Notes: generated from the letters alone by a model not told the origin. DNA of 5,573 nucleotides from Planctomycetota bacterium (GCA_031270145.1 JAISYD010000214.1:1-5573); one strand, 5' to 3'. Shown: positions 1 through 5,492, counted from the stretch's first letter. Numbers and translations: made by a program.

Positions 1-128
1 TCCAGGTCAAGGAGATTCACCAGGCCCGGATCGACATAGTTGCGCAAAAGGTCGGCGACCAGGTCGGCGTCGGCCAGGAAATTGCGGGCCAACAAATCAT
101 GCGGATGCGCCAGGCGGGGGTCGGTCAT
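1..128 (-). CDS. Rpn/YhgA-like PD-(D/E)XK nuclease family protein, N-terminal fragment
   Basis: Only the first 42 codons are in the window; the gene runs off the left edge. Read on the minus strand from the ATG at 128-126, it begins MTDPRLAHPHDLLARNFLAD and continues through an LVADLLRNYVDPGLVNLLDL stretch with no stop. A His-Asp pair near residue 10, then a hydrophobic helix and a '...LLRNYV.P.L...LDL' segment, is typical of the start of the Rpn (recombination-promoting nuclease, PF04754, 'transposase_31') family. Members are usually about 300 residues and act on DNA; many lie in variable regions. The start is supported by AAGGA ending 7 bases upstream of the ATG (plus-strand 136-140). The catalytic residues would lie outside the window, so activity cannot be judged. 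It is divergent from all other genes here and probably unrelated to the iron genes. Confidence 0.6.
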   Translation of the reverse strand, partial: MTDPRLAHPHDLLARNFLADADLVADLLRNYVDPGLVNLLDL

Positions 129-349
129 ATGGCTGTCCTTTGCCGGATATTGGCGTTATGCCTCCATCAGCATAGCCGGAACCCGGCCGGAAGGCAAGAT
201 GCTTCCGGCGGGAAAGCGGACGCGGGAGCGCGGGCGGCTAGGCGCGGCCGGGAGCGGACGATTGGCGTCATGCCGGCGTACTGTTTTCATATCCGCAAGT
301 ACTTGGTATTTGAAGCGTTAAAAATATTTGAAAATAGTTGAGGATTTAC
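129..349. other. Intergenic region upstream of the Rpn-like gene
   Basis: I see no convincing gene. The open frames on the plus strand here are Arg/Ala-rich and lack ribosome binding sites. The stretch holds a 14-base direct repeat with one mismatch (149-162 and 261-274) and two small hairpins: GTTATGC/GCATAGC at 155-161 and 170-176 with one G-T pair, and GCCGG/CCGGC at 175-179 and 183-187. The composition changes from GC-rich to AT-rich near 285, leading into the first promoter. A minus-strand promoter for the Rpn-like gene should lie here, but no candidate scores well. Confidence 0.5.
149..274 (+). repeat. Pair of near-identical 14-base direct repeats
   Basis: ATTGGCGTTATGCC at 149-162 and ATTGGCGTCATGCC at 261-274 differ at one base and start 112 bases apart. 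Both lie in the non-coding DNA upstream of the minus-strand Rpn-like gene. They could be two binding sites for a regulator of that gene; chance duplication is also possible. No mobile-element ends or target duplications are seen around them. Confidence 0.35.
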
Positions 350-378
350 TTGACATTTGCAATTACATAGTGTAGAAG
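350..378 (+). promoter_or_regulatory. Sigma-70-type promoter P1
   Basis: A perfect -35 hexamer TTGACA (350-355) is followed by a 17-base spacer and TAGAAG (373-378, 4 of 6 matches to TATAAT). The sequence immediately upstream is AT-rich (about 318-349), as expected of an UP element. The predicted transcript would start near 385 and run straight into the terminator-like hairpin at 423-454. Confidence 0.55.
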
Positions 379-422
379 ATTCCCCGTTCCGATCTGTCGC
401 CGGGCACTCAAGGACGCTCCAT

Positions 423-454
423 GCGGAGCCGCTTCCCGGCGGCCGCGCTTTTTT
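423..454 (+). terminator. Intrinsic-terminator-like hairpin with a competing hairpin (possible attenuator)
   Basis: GCG (423-425) pairs with CGC (444-446) and GCCGC (428-432) with GCGGC (439-443). This gives 8 base pairs with a GA bulge and a TTCCCG loop. Two bases later comes a run of six T (449-454). An alternative hairpin, GCTCC (416-420) with GGAGC (425-429) and loop ATGC, uses part of the same left arm, so the two cannot form together. That is the layout of a transcription attenuator, or simply the end of a small RNA of about 70 nt started at P1. A 25-codon ORF (ATG 421, stop 496-498) with AAGGA at 410-414, 6 bases before its start, overlaps the structure and could be a leader peptide. 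No known riboswitch family is recognised. Confidence 0.4.
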
Positions 455-589
455 GTCCCGCTCCGGCGGAAGTCGGCATGTCCGCGCAAGGGAACTAAAT
501 TACCCTGAAATGAGATGCTTCCGCTTGCCATATGCCGCCTTTCGCCGCCCCGCCCTTTTGACGAATAAATATTTTTTTCGGGATTTTTC

Positions 590-617
590 TTGACAAATCT
601 AGTTTTAGCCTTAAAAC
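590..617 (+). promoter_or_regulatory. Sigma-70-type promoter P2, likely the porin promoter
   Basis: A perfect TTGACA (590-595) is followed by a 16-base spacer and TAAAAC (612-617, 4 of 6 to TATAAT); AAAACT with a 17-base spacer is the alternative. The 25 bases upstream are very AT-rich (a run of seven T at 572-578 and another T-run at 584-588), which resembles an UP element. The start would be near 624, giving a leader of about 130 bases before the porin ATG. The spacer and -10 are covered by a perfect dyad, so the promoter is probably repressible. Confidence 0.6.
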
Positions 618-619
618 TA
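600..619. promoter_or_regulatory. Perfect 8-bp-arm dyad over promoter P2, probable operator
   Basis: TAGTTTTAGCCTTAAAACTA is an inverted repeat with arms at 600-607 and 612-619 and a 4-base centre. It lies between the -35 and the end of the -10, the usual place for a repressor site. The centre TTAGCCTTAA is reminiscent of DtxR/MntR-family metal-regulator boxes (TTAG-SC-TAA type), but that resemblance is from memory and is loose. It does not look like a Fur box. Both halves recur upstream of the second gene cluster (2239-2247 and 2260-2268). Confidence 0.5.
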
Positions 620-756
620 TTCCTGTGGGAAAGAAGCGGCCGCTGGATTGACGGTTCGCTTCGGCGGACGGGCCGGCGGGAAAACATTTTTTAGGGCATA
701 TTTTTTTAGTCGAGAAAACAGGTTTCCTATCACTTTAGTTAGGGAGGGGAGAGAAC
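620..756 (+). other. Porin mRNA leader with a UUCG-capped hairpin and T-rich repeats
   Basis: This is the probable 5' untranslated region from P2. GTTCGC (654-659) pairs with GCGGAC (664-669) around a TTCG loop closed by C-G, the canonical very stable tetraloop; one pair is G-U. Downstream, CATTTTTTAG and CATATTTTTTTAG recur as imperfect direct repeats between about 684 and 710. The leader ends in a strong ribosome binding site, GGAGG at 743-747, 9 bases before the ATG. No coding sequence is supported. Confidence 0.4.
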
Positions 757-2127
757 ATGAAGAAGTACCTTTTGGCGCTTGCGGCGCTGCTGTTCTGCGC
801 CGCTTGGGGTTCGGCCCTGGATCTTGCCGAGGTGGAAGCGCGGCTGGCGGCCCAGGACGCCCAATTGGCGAATCAGAACGACATTATCCAGGATTTGCGG
901 GCCAAGCTGGACAGCGGCGCTTCCTCGGGCGAGGCGCCCGAGGCCATCACCAGCATCCAGAAAAACGCCAAGGTGACGGTCGGCGGCCAGGTGAATACCC
1001 GCTACAGCTTCACCTCGGCCAAACAAAATAATAATATTGCCGCCCTTACTGGCGAACCGATTCCACCTCACACCAAGGCCAGGGTTGCGGATTTGACTAT
1101 CTCGGACGCCTATTTGAATGTGCAAATCGACGTCAACGATTATTTTGACGCCTACCTGTCCCTGGATCTGCATAAGAGCAACGACGAAAACGACTACGGG
1201 CTTCCGGAGTCCTATTATGTCCGCTGGAAAAACCTCTGCAACACCGGCTTCGGCATCAAGGTGGGCCGGGACGCCCTGGTTTTCGGCGCCGAGGGAGTGG
1301 GCGAGCTTGGTTCCTACGCCGCCGGCAGCGGCGACGGCTATTATGAGAATCTCGAGTGGGATGAATTACCCCACAATGGCTGGGATGTGAGCGGCGTTAC
1401 CCAAATCACTCCTTATTGGGAAGGGCTGGACGGCAAGCTGACCTGGGAACTGTCGCTGATGCAGAACGTCTATGATGATTCCGCTTATTACAGCGGCTTT
1501 GCCCCCGGCGCTTTCTTCTATAACTACGACGGCAGCAAACTGCGCAGCCGCAATTACGGCGTGGGTACCTTTTCCACCCGGGTGGCTTACACTCCCGTCG
1601 AAGACCTGACCCTGACCCTCAGCTTGGCCAATTATCACAGCAACGGGATTCCTGACATGGATCCGGATATGTCTCTCGGCTATCCGTCTGATCCAACGTA
1701 TGTAGATACCTACGATAGCGCGGCTAACCGTAAAAACAATACCGTCTATGGCTTCGCCTTCAACTATCGTCCCTCCGGCCTCAAAAAGCTGGCATTCTGG
1801 GGCCAATGGATACACGGGAGAAATGTTGAATTTAAGAAGGGCTGGAAATCACACGCCTTCAATTTAGGCGTGTCCTATGATTTCCGGGACGATTTGACCT
1901 TGTTTGTCCAAGGCGATTATTTGCACGGGAAGTATGCTGCCGCCGGCTCCTCTATAACCGCGATTGCCAAGTCCATATACGGCGGCTTGCAATACAGCCT
2001 CCCCTACGGCGTCACGTTTGAAGCCGGCTGGAAACACGAATGGACAAGGTGGAGCTTTCCTGCCTTTGGCGGCAAGATTAAGGGAAGCGCCGACACCATT
2101 TACGGCGTGCTGGGATTCGAGTTCTAA
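757..2127 (+). CDS. Outer membrane porin with N-terminal coiled coil
   Basis: The 456-residue product should form a general or solute-selective beta-barrel pore in the outer membrane. Residues 1-20 are a signal peptide (MKK, hydrophobic core, GSA cleavage site). Residues 22-53 are a short heptad-like segment (EVEARLAAQDAQLANQNDII), typical of porins that trimerise or anchor through an N-terminal helix. From about residue 71 the sequence alternates polar and hydrophobic/aromatic residues to the last residue, ending YGVLGFEF; a C-terminal Phe is the usual signal for barrel assembly. There is no SLH domain, unlike many porins of outer-membrane-bearing Firmicutes. The start is fixed by the strong GGAGG just upstream. 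AT-rich patches (around 1021-1040 and 1675-1750) fall where surface loops are expected. The gene has its own promoter and terminator. The substrate cannot be read from sequence; uptake of iron or an organic substrate are both possible. Confidence 0.8.
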   Translation: MKKYLLALAALLFCAAWGSALDLAEVEARLAAQDAQLANQNDIIQDLRAKLDSGASSGEAPEAITSIQKNAKVTVGGQVNTRYSFTSAKQNNNIAALTGEPIPPHTKARVADLTISDAYLNVQIDVNDYFDAYLSLDLHKSNDENDYGLPESYYVRWKNLCNTGFGIKVGRDALVFGAEGVGELGSYAAGSGDGYYENLEWDELPHNGWDVSGVTQITPYWEGLDGKLTWELSLMQNVYDDSAYYSGFAPGAFFYNYDGSKLRSRNYGVGTFSTRVAYTPVEDLTLTLSLANYHSNGIPDMDPDMSLGYPSDPTYVDTYDSAANRKNNTVYGFAFNYRPSGLKKLAFWGQWIHGRNVEFKKGWKSHAFNLGVSYDFRDDLTLFVQGDYLHGKYAAAGSSITAIAKSIYGGLQYSLPYGVTFEAGWKHEWTRWSFPAFGGKIKGSADTIYGVLGFEF

Positions 2128-2165
2128 AAAAATATGACGGCGGCCGGTTTCGGCCGGCCCGGCGA

Positions 2166-2223
2166 CGGCGGCGGGATGGCGGGCAACCGCGCTTCCCGCC
2201 GCCGGGGCGGCGCTCTTTTTTTT
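2166..2223 (+). terminator. Strong intrinsic terminator after the porin gene
   Basis: CGCCGC (2197-2202) pairs with GCGGCG (2207-2212) around CGGG, and three bases later comes a run of eight T (2216-2223). An alternative, longer stem uses CGGCGGCGGGA (2166-2176) and TCCCGCCGCCG (2194-2204), 11 perfect pairs, enclosing a GCGG-GCAA-CCGC tetraloop hairpin (2179-2190). The two stems share bases 2197-2204. A further small hairpin, CGGCCG/CGGCCG, lies just after the stop codon. The porin is therefore most likely a single-gene unit, and the next cluster needs its own promoter. Confidence 0.8.
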
Positions 2224-2238
2224 CCGACGATGTTCGAT

Positions 2239-2268
2239 GGCTAAAACATATGCGCCCGGGTTTTAAGG
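2239..2268. promoter_or_regulatory. Everted copy of the P2 dyad half-sites, possible operator
   Basis: GGCTAAAAC (2239-2247) is the reverse complement of GTTTTAGCC at 602-610, and GTTTTAAGG (2260-2268) is the reverse complement of CCTTAAAAC at 609-617. In the porin promoter the two halves overlap head to head; here they are 12 bases apart and point the other way. Both 9-base matches are exact. The site lies between the porin terminator and the first translated part of the second cluster, where an operator would be expected. I could not place a convincing -35/-10 pair with it. Confidence 0.35.
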
Positions 2269-2275
2269 ATGGGTC

Positions 2276-2356
2276 ATGGCAAGGATGGATGGAGAAGAAT
2301 ATCGGCGCCGCGCCGGCGCCGCGGAAGGTTTTTCCAGCCATAAGTTTGAGTTGTAA
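2276..2356 (+). CDS. Possible 26-residue microprotein or leader peptide coupled to DUF3793
   Basis: A short ORF begins ATG GCA AGG ATG and ends at TAA 2354-2356. The product is charged and soluble-looking: it starts MARMDGEEYRRRAGAAEG and ends FSSHKFEL, with four Arg in the first half and no signal peptide or Cys. AAGGA (2265-2269) sits 6 bases before the ATG, an excellent ribosome binding site. The next gene, DUF3793, has none and starts 5 bases after this stop, so its translation may depend on ribosomes arriving from here. The middle of the ORF encodes a hairpin in the mRNA (2303-2321). It may be a true small protein, a coupling ORF, or a leader peptide. I do not recognise the sequence as a known family. 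Confidence 0.45.
   Translation: MARMDGEEYRRRAGAAEGFSSHKFEL
2303..2333 (+). promoter_or_regulatory. GC-rich hairpin with trailing T-run inside the small ORF
   Basis: The 8-base palindrome CGGCGCCG occurs at 2303-2310 and again at 2314-2321, separated by CGC, so the RNA can fold into an 8-bp stem with a 3-base loop. Seven bases later is a run of five T (2329-2333). That is too far for an efficient terminator, but it would suit an attenuator or pause site controlled by ribosomes reading the small ORF. Confidence 0.3.
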
Positions 2357-2361
2357 AACAA

Positions 2362-3021
2362 ATGTACAGCGATTTGCTGCCGCAATCGCCCATGACTTAT
2401 ATCCCGGCCATGATGCGCCGCTTGCGGGAGTTGGACGACGCCAGCTACCTCCAGGGCCTGCTCGCCTACCACGCGGCGCCGACCCTGGCGGGGATCAAGC
2501 CGGCCTCGCTGGTCTGTCCGGACGGCGCGGGGCGGGATCTGGAGCCGGCCCTGGCCGCTTGCGCCGAAAGGCTGGGAGCGCTTTTCGGGGTTGGGGTGAA
2601 GAGCCTGGGCCGCCGGGCTTCCGTCACCTTGATTCTGATCTACCGATCCGAATTGCTGCGCTCCGCCCTGGCGGAGAGGGAGGCGGCGGCGCTCTTGCGC
2701 AATTCGGGCTATGCGGCGCCGCCGGGCGATGTGCCCGGCCTGCTGGCCCAATTGCGGCAAAAATGCTCGTCCGCCGATTTCCCGCATGAAATCGGGGTGT
2801 TTCTCGGCTATCCGGCCGCCGACGTCAGGATTTTCATGGCCGGCGGCGAAATCCGTCCCGGGCGGGATGCCGCGGCTTTGGCTTGGCGCGCCTTTGGCGA
2901 CCTCGGGCCGGCGCGTTGTGCCACTAGGCGTTTCCGGTCGGCCAAGTTGCTGGCGGCCCGGTTGCTTGCGGCCGGCGCGGATCTCTTGACCTTGGCGGAG
3001 CGGTTGCGCCAAAGCGGTTGA
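2362..3021 (+). CDS. DUF3793 family protein
   Basis: A 219-residue protein of unknown function, recognised by the DUF3793 (PF12672) signatures: APTLAGIKPASL at residues 39-50, LIYR at 92-95 and, most characteristic, FPHEIGVFLGYP at 140-151 followed by a DV pair. The family is known mainly from anaerobes and is often next to flavodoxin, as here. It has no signal peptide or membrane segment, so it is cytoplasmic. The C-terminal third is Ala/Leu/Arg-rich helix and keeps one Cys (186). ATG 2362 has no ribosome binding site; an in-frame stop at 2347-2349 bars any longer form, and the next ATG (2392, residue 11) has none either. Translational coupling to the small ORF ending at 2356 is the simplest explanation. 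The flavodoxin gene starts 21 bases after its stop. A role in iron, electron transfer or flavodoxin handling is inferred only from neighbours. Confidence 0.8.
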   Translation: MYSDLLPQSPMTYIPAMMRRLRELDDASYLQGLLAYHAAPTLAGIKPASLVCPDGAGRDLEPALAACAERLGALFGVGVKSLGRRASVTLILIYRSELLRSALAEREAAALLRNSGYAAPPGDVPGLLAQLRQKCSSADFPHEIGVFLGYPAADVRIFMAGGEIRPGRDAAALAWRAFGDLGPARCATRRFRSAKLLAARLLAAGADLLTLAERLRQSG

Positions 3022-3042
3022 ATGTGAGCGAAAGGAAAAGGA

Positions 3043-3471
3043 ATGGCGAAAATTTTAGTGGCTTTTTGGTCCGGCACCGGCAATACCGAAAAAATGGCCG
3101 AGTTGATCCGGGATGGCGCCGTGGAAAAGGGCGCCGAGGTTGAATGCCGGAGCGTTTCCGGCCTTGACGCCGAGGCGGCGCTGGCTTATGACGTCATCGC
3201 CCTTGGCTCTCCCTCGATGGGCCAGGAAGTGATAGAGGAGGGGGAGGTGGAGCCGCTGGTCGAGGCGCTGTCCGGCAAGCTCAAGGATCGCAAGGTGGCG
3301 CTGTTCGGCTCCTACGGCTGGGGCGACGGCGAGTGGATGCGCAATTGGGCCGGGCGCATGCGCGGCTACGGCGCCGTCCTCCTGGACGACGGCCTGGCCG
3401 TCCACGAAACTCCGGATGGCGATTCGGCCGATCAATGCAAGGCTTTCGGCGCCAAGTTGGCGGCGTTTTAA
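3043..3471 (+). CDS. Short-chain flavodoxin, clostridial type
   Basis: This 142-residue FMN-binding electron carrier transfers electrons at low potential in the cytoplasm and commonly replaces ferredoxin when iron is scarce. The phosphate-binding loop SGTGNT is at residues 10-15. The first FMN-contact loop, SPSMGQEVIEEGEVEP (56-71), matches the clostridial 'MGDEVLEE' pattern, with Met59 beside the isoalloxazine ring. The second, GSYGWGDGEW (89-98), supplies the aromatic stacking residue. There is no long-chain insertion; the length is normal for the short-chain class. AAAGGA (3031-3036) lies 6 bases before the ATG. It is co-oriented with DUF3793 (21 bases upstream) and with FTR1 downstream, so induction under iron limitation is likely though not shown. 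A hairpin 41 bases after its stop may separate its expression from FTR1. Confidence 0.93.
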   Translation: MAKILVAFWSGTGNTEKMAELIRDGAVEKGAEVECRSVSGLDAEAALAYDVIALGSPSMGQEVIEEGEVEPLVEALSGKLKDRKVALFGSYGWGDGEWMRNWAGRMRGYGAVLLDDGLAVHETPDGDSADQCKAFGAKLAAF

Positions 3472-3510
3472 TCCGGAGGGCCCGGGTTAGGAACTCCTCG
3501 TGGGTGCGGT

Positions 3511-3561
3511 TGGATCCGTCGGGACGCGAATCTTGGCGGGTTGCGCGTTCCGGCGGATCCG
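3511..3561 (+). promoter_or_regulatory. Long 17-bp RNA hairpin between flavodoxin and FTR1
   Basis: GGATCCGTCGGGACGCG (3512-3528) pairs along its whole length with CGCGTTCCGGCGGATCC (3544-3560): 15 Watson-Crick and 2 G-U pairs, plus a possible third G-U pair at the base (3511/3561), around a 15-base loop. No T-run follows directly. Because both non-Watson-Crick positions are G-U, the structure fits an RNA hairpin rather than a DNA dyad. It could be an mRNA stabiliser or processing site that separates flavodoxin from FTR1 expression, or a weak terminator. It also argues that 3500-3604 is leader, not coding. Confidence 0.5.
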
Positions 3562-3604
3562 TTTGATCGCGATTGTCTGGCTTCTTTTGTGGGGATACCG
3601 GCTT

Positions 3605-4822
3605 ATGAAACAGTTTCCAGCCATCGGCGTTTGCGTTCTGGCCTTGGCGCTGCTCGCCTCCGCGCCGGCCGCGGCGGGCCAGAAATACAGTAGTTGGAGC
3701 GAAATCGCCGCCGCCATGCGCCAGCGCCTCGACGAGGCCGGGGACGCCTACGCCGGCGGCGACGCCGCCGCCGGAAAGGGAAAGGTCAACGACGCCTATT
3801 TCGGCTATTACGAGAAACTCGGTTTCGAGCGGGCCGTGCTCTCCTACGTGTCGGGCCGGCGCGCCTCCGAAGTGGAGTACAAGTTCAGCGAAATCAAGAA
3901 GCTGATGACCAACGGGGCGCCGCTGGCCGCCGTGCGGGCCGAATTGCAACTCCTGGGCAGAATGCTCCGGGAGGACGCCGGCAAGCTGGACGGCAAGGAC
4001 GACAGCCCCTGGGCGACCTTCATCGCCTCCCTGGTCATCCTGTTGCGCGAAGGCTTTGAGGCCATCCTGGTCATCGCCGCCATTTCCGCCTATCTGGTGC
4101 GCTCCGGCAACCGCGACCGGCTGGCGCTGGTTTACTGGAGCTCGGCCGCCGCCATCCTGGCCAGCGTGGTTATGGCGCTGGCGCTGCAATACGTGTTCGA
4201 GATCAGCGGCGCCAACCAGGAGATCCTCGAGGGCGCGGCCATGCTCACCGCCGTGGTGGTGCTGTTCTTCGTCAGCAACTGGATGATCAACAAGGCCGAG
4301 ACCGAGGCCTGGAAGAACTACCTGGACGGCAAGGTGAGGAGCGCCGTCGCCGGGGGCAGCGCCTTCGCCCTCGGCTTCGCCGCCTTCCTCGCGGTTTTTC
4401 GCGAGGGCGCCGAGACTATCCTCTTCTACCAGGCCCTGCTGGCCGACACCGACGAGAACCGCGGCATGCTCTGGGCCGGCCTGGCCGTGGCGGCGGTGCT
4501 GCTCGCCGTCATTTTCGTCCTCTTCCGCTACGGCAGCCTGGTCGTCCCCATCAAGCCGTTTTTCATCGGCACCAGCCTGCTCCTTTTCGTCATGTCGATC
4601 AGCTTCGCCGGCGGCGGGATCAAGGAATTCCAGGAGGCCGATTTAATCGGGGTGACGCCGGTGGGCGGCATCGAGGCGGTGGACATCCTGGGCATCTATC
4701 CCACCGTCGAAACCCTGGCTCCGCAGGCGCTGCTCCTGCTGCTGGCCGTCCTTTCGGTGTGGCTGGCCGCCCGCCGGGCCGGGAAAATCCGCAAGTCCGC
4801 CGGGGAGGCGCCGGCGGCCTGA
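3605..4822 (+). CDS. FTR1-family iron permease with N-terminal periplasmic domain
   Basis: This inner-membrane permease imports iron supplied from the periplasm, in bacteria usually together with P19 or EfeO/B. From ATG 3605 the product is 405 residues. Residues 1-24 are a signal peptide (APAAA cleavage region). A helical periplasmic domain of about 110 residues follows, with AYFGYYEKLGFE at 64-75, a pattern common in such N-terminal domains. The FTR1 core spans about 137-390 with seven predicted membrane segments. The two defining iron-translocation motifs are REGFE (148-152) in the first segment and REGAE (266-270) in the fourth. The acidic GGGIKEFQEADLIG stretch (336-349) is also typical. 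The frame stays open upstream to a GTG at 3500, but that would put 35 residues before an intact signal peptide and lies over a hairpin; GGGGA at 3591-3595 supports 3605. P19 follows 79 bases downstream. Confidence 0.92.
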   Translation: MKQFPAIGVCVLALALLASAPAAAGQKYSSWSEIAAAMRQRLDEAGDAYAGGDAAAGKGKVNDAYFGYYEKLGFERAVLSYVSGRRASEVEYKFSEIKKLMTNGAPLAAVRAELQLLGRMLREDAGKLDGKDDSPWATFIASLVILLREGFEAILVIAAISAYLVRSGNRDRLALVYWSSAAAILASVVMALALQYVFEISGANQEILEGAAMLTAVVVLFFVSNWMINKAETEAWKNYLDGKVRSAVAGGSAFALGFAAFLAVFREGAETILFYQALLADTDENRGMLWAGLAVAAVLLAVIFVLFRYGSLVVPIKPFFIGTSLLLFVMSISFAGGGIKEFQEADLIGVTPVGGIEAVDILGIYPTVETLAPQALLLLLAVLSVWLAARRAGKIRKSAGEAPAA

Positions 4823-4901
4823 TCCATTCGCTTCTGGCGGCATTGTTGTTTTGTGAAACGCGTTTTCCGTTGTCTTCCATGTCCGAATAGAAAGGAAAAT
4901 C
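4823..4901 (+). other. FTR1-P19 intercistronic spacer
   Basis: The 79-base gap is less GC-rich than either neighbour and holds a 10-base palindrome AAACGCGTTT (4856-4865). It ends in AAAGGA (4891-4896), a good ribosome binding site 5 bases before the P19 start. No terminator or clear promoter is seen, so the two genes are probably co-transcribed. Confidence 0.4.
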
Positions 4902-5477
4902 ATGGAGAAAATCGGCAAGTTGCTTTTGGCCGCGGCATTGTGCCTCTCGGTCTTGTCCGGGGTCGCCGCCGTCCAGGCCGCCGCCCCGGCTCCCGGCGCC
5001 GACACCGCCGGCTTCGAGGAGTTCCCCCTGGGCGACGAGCACGAGGTCGGGCCCCTGGTGATCGCCGGCGTCTATTTCCAGCCGGTCGACATGGAGCCGC
5101 ATGGCATGGCCGGGCTCCCCGCCGCCGAATCCGATATGCACATCGAGGCCGACATCGCGGCCGCCGAGGGCAATAACCTGGGGTATGGCGTCGGCGATTT
5201 CGTTCCCTATCTCACCGTGCGCTACAAGGCGGCCAAGGAGGGCGGCAAGACCATCGAGGGCGCCTTTATGCCCATGAGCGCCAGCGACGGCCCGCATTAC
5301 GGCGCCAACGTCAAGCTGGACGGCGCCGGCCGGTACAAGATCACCTTCATTGTCGAGAATCCGGTCAAGCAAGGCTATCTCCTGCACGTCGACTCCGAAA
5401 CCGGCGTCCCCGGCAGGTTCTGGGAAAAGCCGATCGAGGTGAGCTGGGACTTTGACTTCATTCCCCGCGTCTGGTGA
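4902..5477 (+). CDS. Periplasmic P19/Tp34-family iron-binding protein
   Basis: A 191-residue secreted protein of the P19/FetP/Tp34 family (PF10634), which binds iron and copper in the periplasm and works with an FTR1 permease. Residues 1-27 are a signal peptide (AAVQA/AA). The mature domain keeps the family landmarks: YFQPVDMEPHGM (58-69), DMHIEADI (78-85), FMPMSASDGPHYGAN (122-136) and LHVDSETGVPG (161-171). By alignment with Campylobacter jejuni P19, the metal ligands correspond to His80, Glu82, Met125, His132 and His162; all are present. The length is normal for the family. It lies 79 bases after FTR1 and is the last gene of the cluster. The ABC-type, DUF2318 and thioredoxin-like genes that follow P19 in Campylobacter are absent, so this matches the two-gene E. 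coli FetMP layout. Confidence 0.94.
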   Translation: MEKIGKLLLAAALCLSVLSGVAAVQAAAPAPGADTAGFEEFPLGDEHEVGPLVIAGVYFQPVDMEPHGMAGLPAAESDMHIEADIAAAEGNNLGYGVGDFVPYLTVRYKAAKEGGKTIEGAFMPMSASDGPHYGANVKLDGAGRYKITFIVENPVKQGYLLHVDSETGVPGRFWEKPIEVSWDFDFIPRVW

Positions 5478-5492
5478 GGCTTCCCCGGGCGA

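Noticed and set aside
386..430. tRNA-like GTTCCGATC stretch
   Set aside because: No flanking T-arm stem, acceptor stem or anticodon arm can be folded around it.
635..644. 10-base palindrome AGCGGCCGCT
   Set aside because: It has no loop and is easily produced by chance in GC-rich DNA; nothing else marks it as a binding site.
346..687. 113-codon minus-strand and 78-codon plus-strand frames over the porin leader
   Set aside because: Both cross promoters and the dyad, are Arg/Ser-rich with no motif, and lack suitable ribosome binding sites.
2263..3012. 249-codon open frame on the minus strand
   Set aside because: It is antisense to DUF3793 and rich in Arg, Gln and Gly with no domain; DUF3793 on the plus strand has clear signatures.
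3500..3604. GTG at 3500 as the FTR1 start (AGGA lies 7 bases upstream)
   Set aside because: It would place 35 residues ahead of a complete signal peptide and the segment is occupied by a 17-bp hairpin. ATG 3605 has GGGGA at a workable distance.
3281..4189. 302-codon open frame on the minus strand
   Set aside because: It runs antisense over flavodoxin and FTR1, both secure by family motifs. The product is Gly/Gln/Arg-rich with no recognisable domain, as expected of antisense frames in GC-rich DNA.
4620..5387. 255-codon open frame on the minus strand
   Set aside because: It is antisense to the FTR1 C-terminus and P19, has a low-complexity Gly/Ala/Arg composition, and crosses the intergenic gap without a ribosome binding site of note.
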